Below are positions 56,066-59,000 of a DNA stretch of 64,000 bases, in pieces. The stretch spans positions 4,372,938-4,436,937 of the forward strand of contig CM057158.1 in NCBI GenBank assembly GCA_029962745.1. The letters are read 5' to 3'. The notes beneath the pieces were generated by a model. The model had not been told where the DNA came from and ran no database searches. It saw only the letters and a program-made list of their open reading frames with translations. The stretch comes from Echinometra lucunter (Eukaryota > Echinodermata > Echinoidea > Camarodonta > Echinometridae). Every line of letters starts with the position of its first letter. Position 1 is the first letter of the stretch. Both the position numbers and the translations under genes were made by a program.

Positions 56066-59000
56066 TAATAATAATGATAATAATAATAATAATAATAATA
56101 ATGATAATAATAATGATGATGCTGATGATACTGATGATGATGATGATGATGATGATGATGACGAGGATGATGATGATGATGATGTGATACTTTACTGTGA
56201 GATTTATAACCCTTAATCTTGGTGATGGCATATGAGGCTAAGAATGGACAACTTGTCAGTTTGAGGCCTAGAGGGCGTTAACTGGCTCCAGACCAACAAA
56301 ATAAACCTTGGACTTAGCCTCCAAAATCACACATATACATCGATGTAACCTTGATACAAATACACACTAAAAAGCCGAAGTACTAGAGCAGCCTTGCTGT
56401 AAACTGCGAGGGCGAAATTTAATGGCATAATGCATAATGCCCTTCACATTTCTATATTAGTGAGTATACATAGGACTTTTGTTGAATGCAGCCACTTTTT
56501 CCATCCTTACTTGTCATTAATGTATGCATTAAAAAAAAAACTTCACATAAAAATGTATCATACATTCACTGTACATTATGTGAACAAAAGCTGTCAAACA
56601 ATCTCTCTAGATAAGTGTCAACAAGTCATAAACAAGTAGAAGTGGGTATATTGAATGAGTTTGTATGTTTCCTTTCATGAAGTTTCTATTTTTAAACAAG
56701 CCAATAGGAAGATTGTGTCTCGCCCACCCGTGGCTAAATAACACGAAAGTTTCCCCAAGTACATCCCTTGCCCTAACCAAGTTTGATGTCACAAGAAAGT
56801 CTTGCAGGTCGTAAAGTTTGACCTAAAATGACCTTTCACCTTACCATGTGACCTGACAGCACAATAGCATGAATGTACCCCTAGTGCATCTATCACCCAA
56901 ATTTGGTTGCTATTGCAGCAACATGTGCCAAGTTATGCGTCATAAGAGAGTCTTGCAGGTAAACTTTAACGTTTGAAATACAAGAAATGACAGAGGAAAA
57001 GCAAATTCAAGAATTTGAAAACATCTGTAACATATGACCTCCAATGACCTTTCACCTTATCATGTGAAGTCCAACAGAATGATAACATGCACTTCCCCTT
57101 AGTGATCTGCAACCCAAGTTTGACTGAAAAGTGTGACACGGTTGCAAAGTTTTGTGTCATAAGAGAGTCTTGCACGTAAACTTTAACCGTTCAACGTTTG
57201 ACCTGTAATGACCTTTGACCTGACCATGTGACCTCTGACTGGACCATAACATGCAGGTCCCCTTAGTGCATCTACAACCCAAGTTTGATAGATAAGTGTC
57301 ACACGGTTGCAGAGTTTTGTGTCATAAGAGAGTCTTGCACGTAAACTTTAATGTTTGACCTGAAATGACCTTTGACCTTACCATGTGACCTATGACTGGA
57401 CCATAACATGCAGGTCCCCTTAGTGCATCGACAACCCAAGTTTGATAGATAAGTGTCACACGGTTGCAGAGTTTTGAGTCATAAGAGAGTCTTGCACGTC
57501 TTCAACGTTTGACCTGAAATGACCTTTGACCTTACCATGTGACCTCTGACTGGACCATAACATGCAGGTCCCCTCAGTGCATCTACAACCCAAGTTTGGT
57601 TGAAAAGTGAGTCACGGTTGCAAAGTTATGTGTGATAAGAGAGTCTTGCACGTCAACTTTAACATTTGACCTGAAATGACCTTTGACCTTACCATGTGAC
57701 CTCTGACTGGACAATAAGATGCAGGTCCCCTTAGTGCATCTACAACCCAAGTTTGATTGAACAGTGTCACACAGTTGCAGAGTTTTGTGTCATAAGAGAG
57801 TCTTGCACGTAAATTTTAACGTTTGACCTAAAATGACCTTTGACCTTACCATGTGACCTCTGACTAGAGCATAACATGCAGGTCCGCTTAGGGCATCTAC
57901 AACGCAAGTTTGGTTGAAAAGTGAGTCACGGTTGCAGAGTTTTGTGTCATAAGAGAGTCTTGCACGTAAACTTTAACGTTTGACCTGAAATGACCTTTGA
58001 CCTTACCATGTGACCTCTGACTGGACCATAACATGCAGGTCCCCTTAGTGCATCTACAACCCAAGTTTGGTTGAAAAGTGAGTCACGGTTGCCAAGTTAT
58101 CTTTCATAACGTTTGTGACGGACGGACGGACGGACGGACGGACGGACGACGGACGGACGACGGACGGACGACGGACGGACGACGGACGGACGACGGACGG
58201 ACGACGGACGGACGACATTTGGATCCCTTAGTCTCGCCTTCACCTCCGGTGGGCGAGACAATAAAAAATGAAGGAGAAGGCTTACTTTTGGATGAGGAAT
58301 TGTGCAAGATGTCTATGTCCACATGTTGATGCTGCATGGAGTGGTGTCCATAACTCCCTGTCTGTTACGTTCACATCTGCTCCTTTCTCCACAAGTAACC
58401 TCATCATGGCCTCATTGTTGTCTATACATGACTGGAAGAAATTAACAAAATAAACGCGATTATTGTGGATATCAAGTTAAACTGTACATCTTCGTGGAAT
58501 CTTATCTCCATTACTAACCTCTTCATGGCCTAATTGTTATCTATACATGACTGGATAATATAGGAAAGAAAACACAACCATTATAATATAATCATGTTTT
58601 CTATCATAACATTAGAACAAGAACTTAAAATCTTTGCTAGTTTTAAATAGCCATGTCTGACTTCTACATGTAGCTTGAATATAATCATCTACAGCCTGTT
58701 TCCTTGGTATCCTTTTCTGACAAAGATAAAAAAGGATGCACAGGATGCACCAATTGTATCTCTCTTTCTTTCTCCTTATTTTCTTTCTCCTCCTCCTCCT
58801 CCTCCTTCTCCTCCTCCTCCTCTCCTCTTCCACCTCCTCCTTTCAAACTCCCTTTTAGGAGGTGGGAGTGAAGTGAATCACTCTTTTTATATAGAGGAAT
58901 TGCATCATAATCAACAATGTGGAACACCACAATAGCACTGAAATGCGAACCCAAACCTTAAATACCTCCCTGATGTACAATAAAAGTCACTACCACTAGT

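Larger units (their letters stand above)
42495..58285 (-). other. Intron (15.8 kb), largest in the window
   Basis: It carries elements at 43482-43724, 44004-44360, 46032-46523, 49966-50824, 51873-52065, 54428-54802, 54987-55340 and 56713-58263, LINE tail 53905-54178, and several simple repeats. 43055-43330 is unusually rich in homeobox-type sites. In 44361-45933, 46524-49257 and 52082-53445 I see AT-rich DNA, poly-C runs near 47067-47142 and short ORFs without recognisable domains. Confidence 0.85.

Noticed and set aside
55941..56231. Poly-Asn, poly-Ile and poly-Met ORFs
   Set aside because: They are translations of an (AAT)n/(GAT)n microsatellite.
56789..58100. Regular direct repeats reminiscent of a CRISPR array
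   Set aside because: Units of about 155 bp are contiguous, with no unique spacers, in a spliced eukaryotic gene; they are core repeats of a mobile element.
58078..58337. ORFs rich in Asp-Gly-Arg-Thr or Arg-Pro-Ser-Val
   Set aside because: They translate the (GACG)n microsatellite of the Helentron-like element; any remaining similarity is to exon 58286-58431 in the wrong frame.
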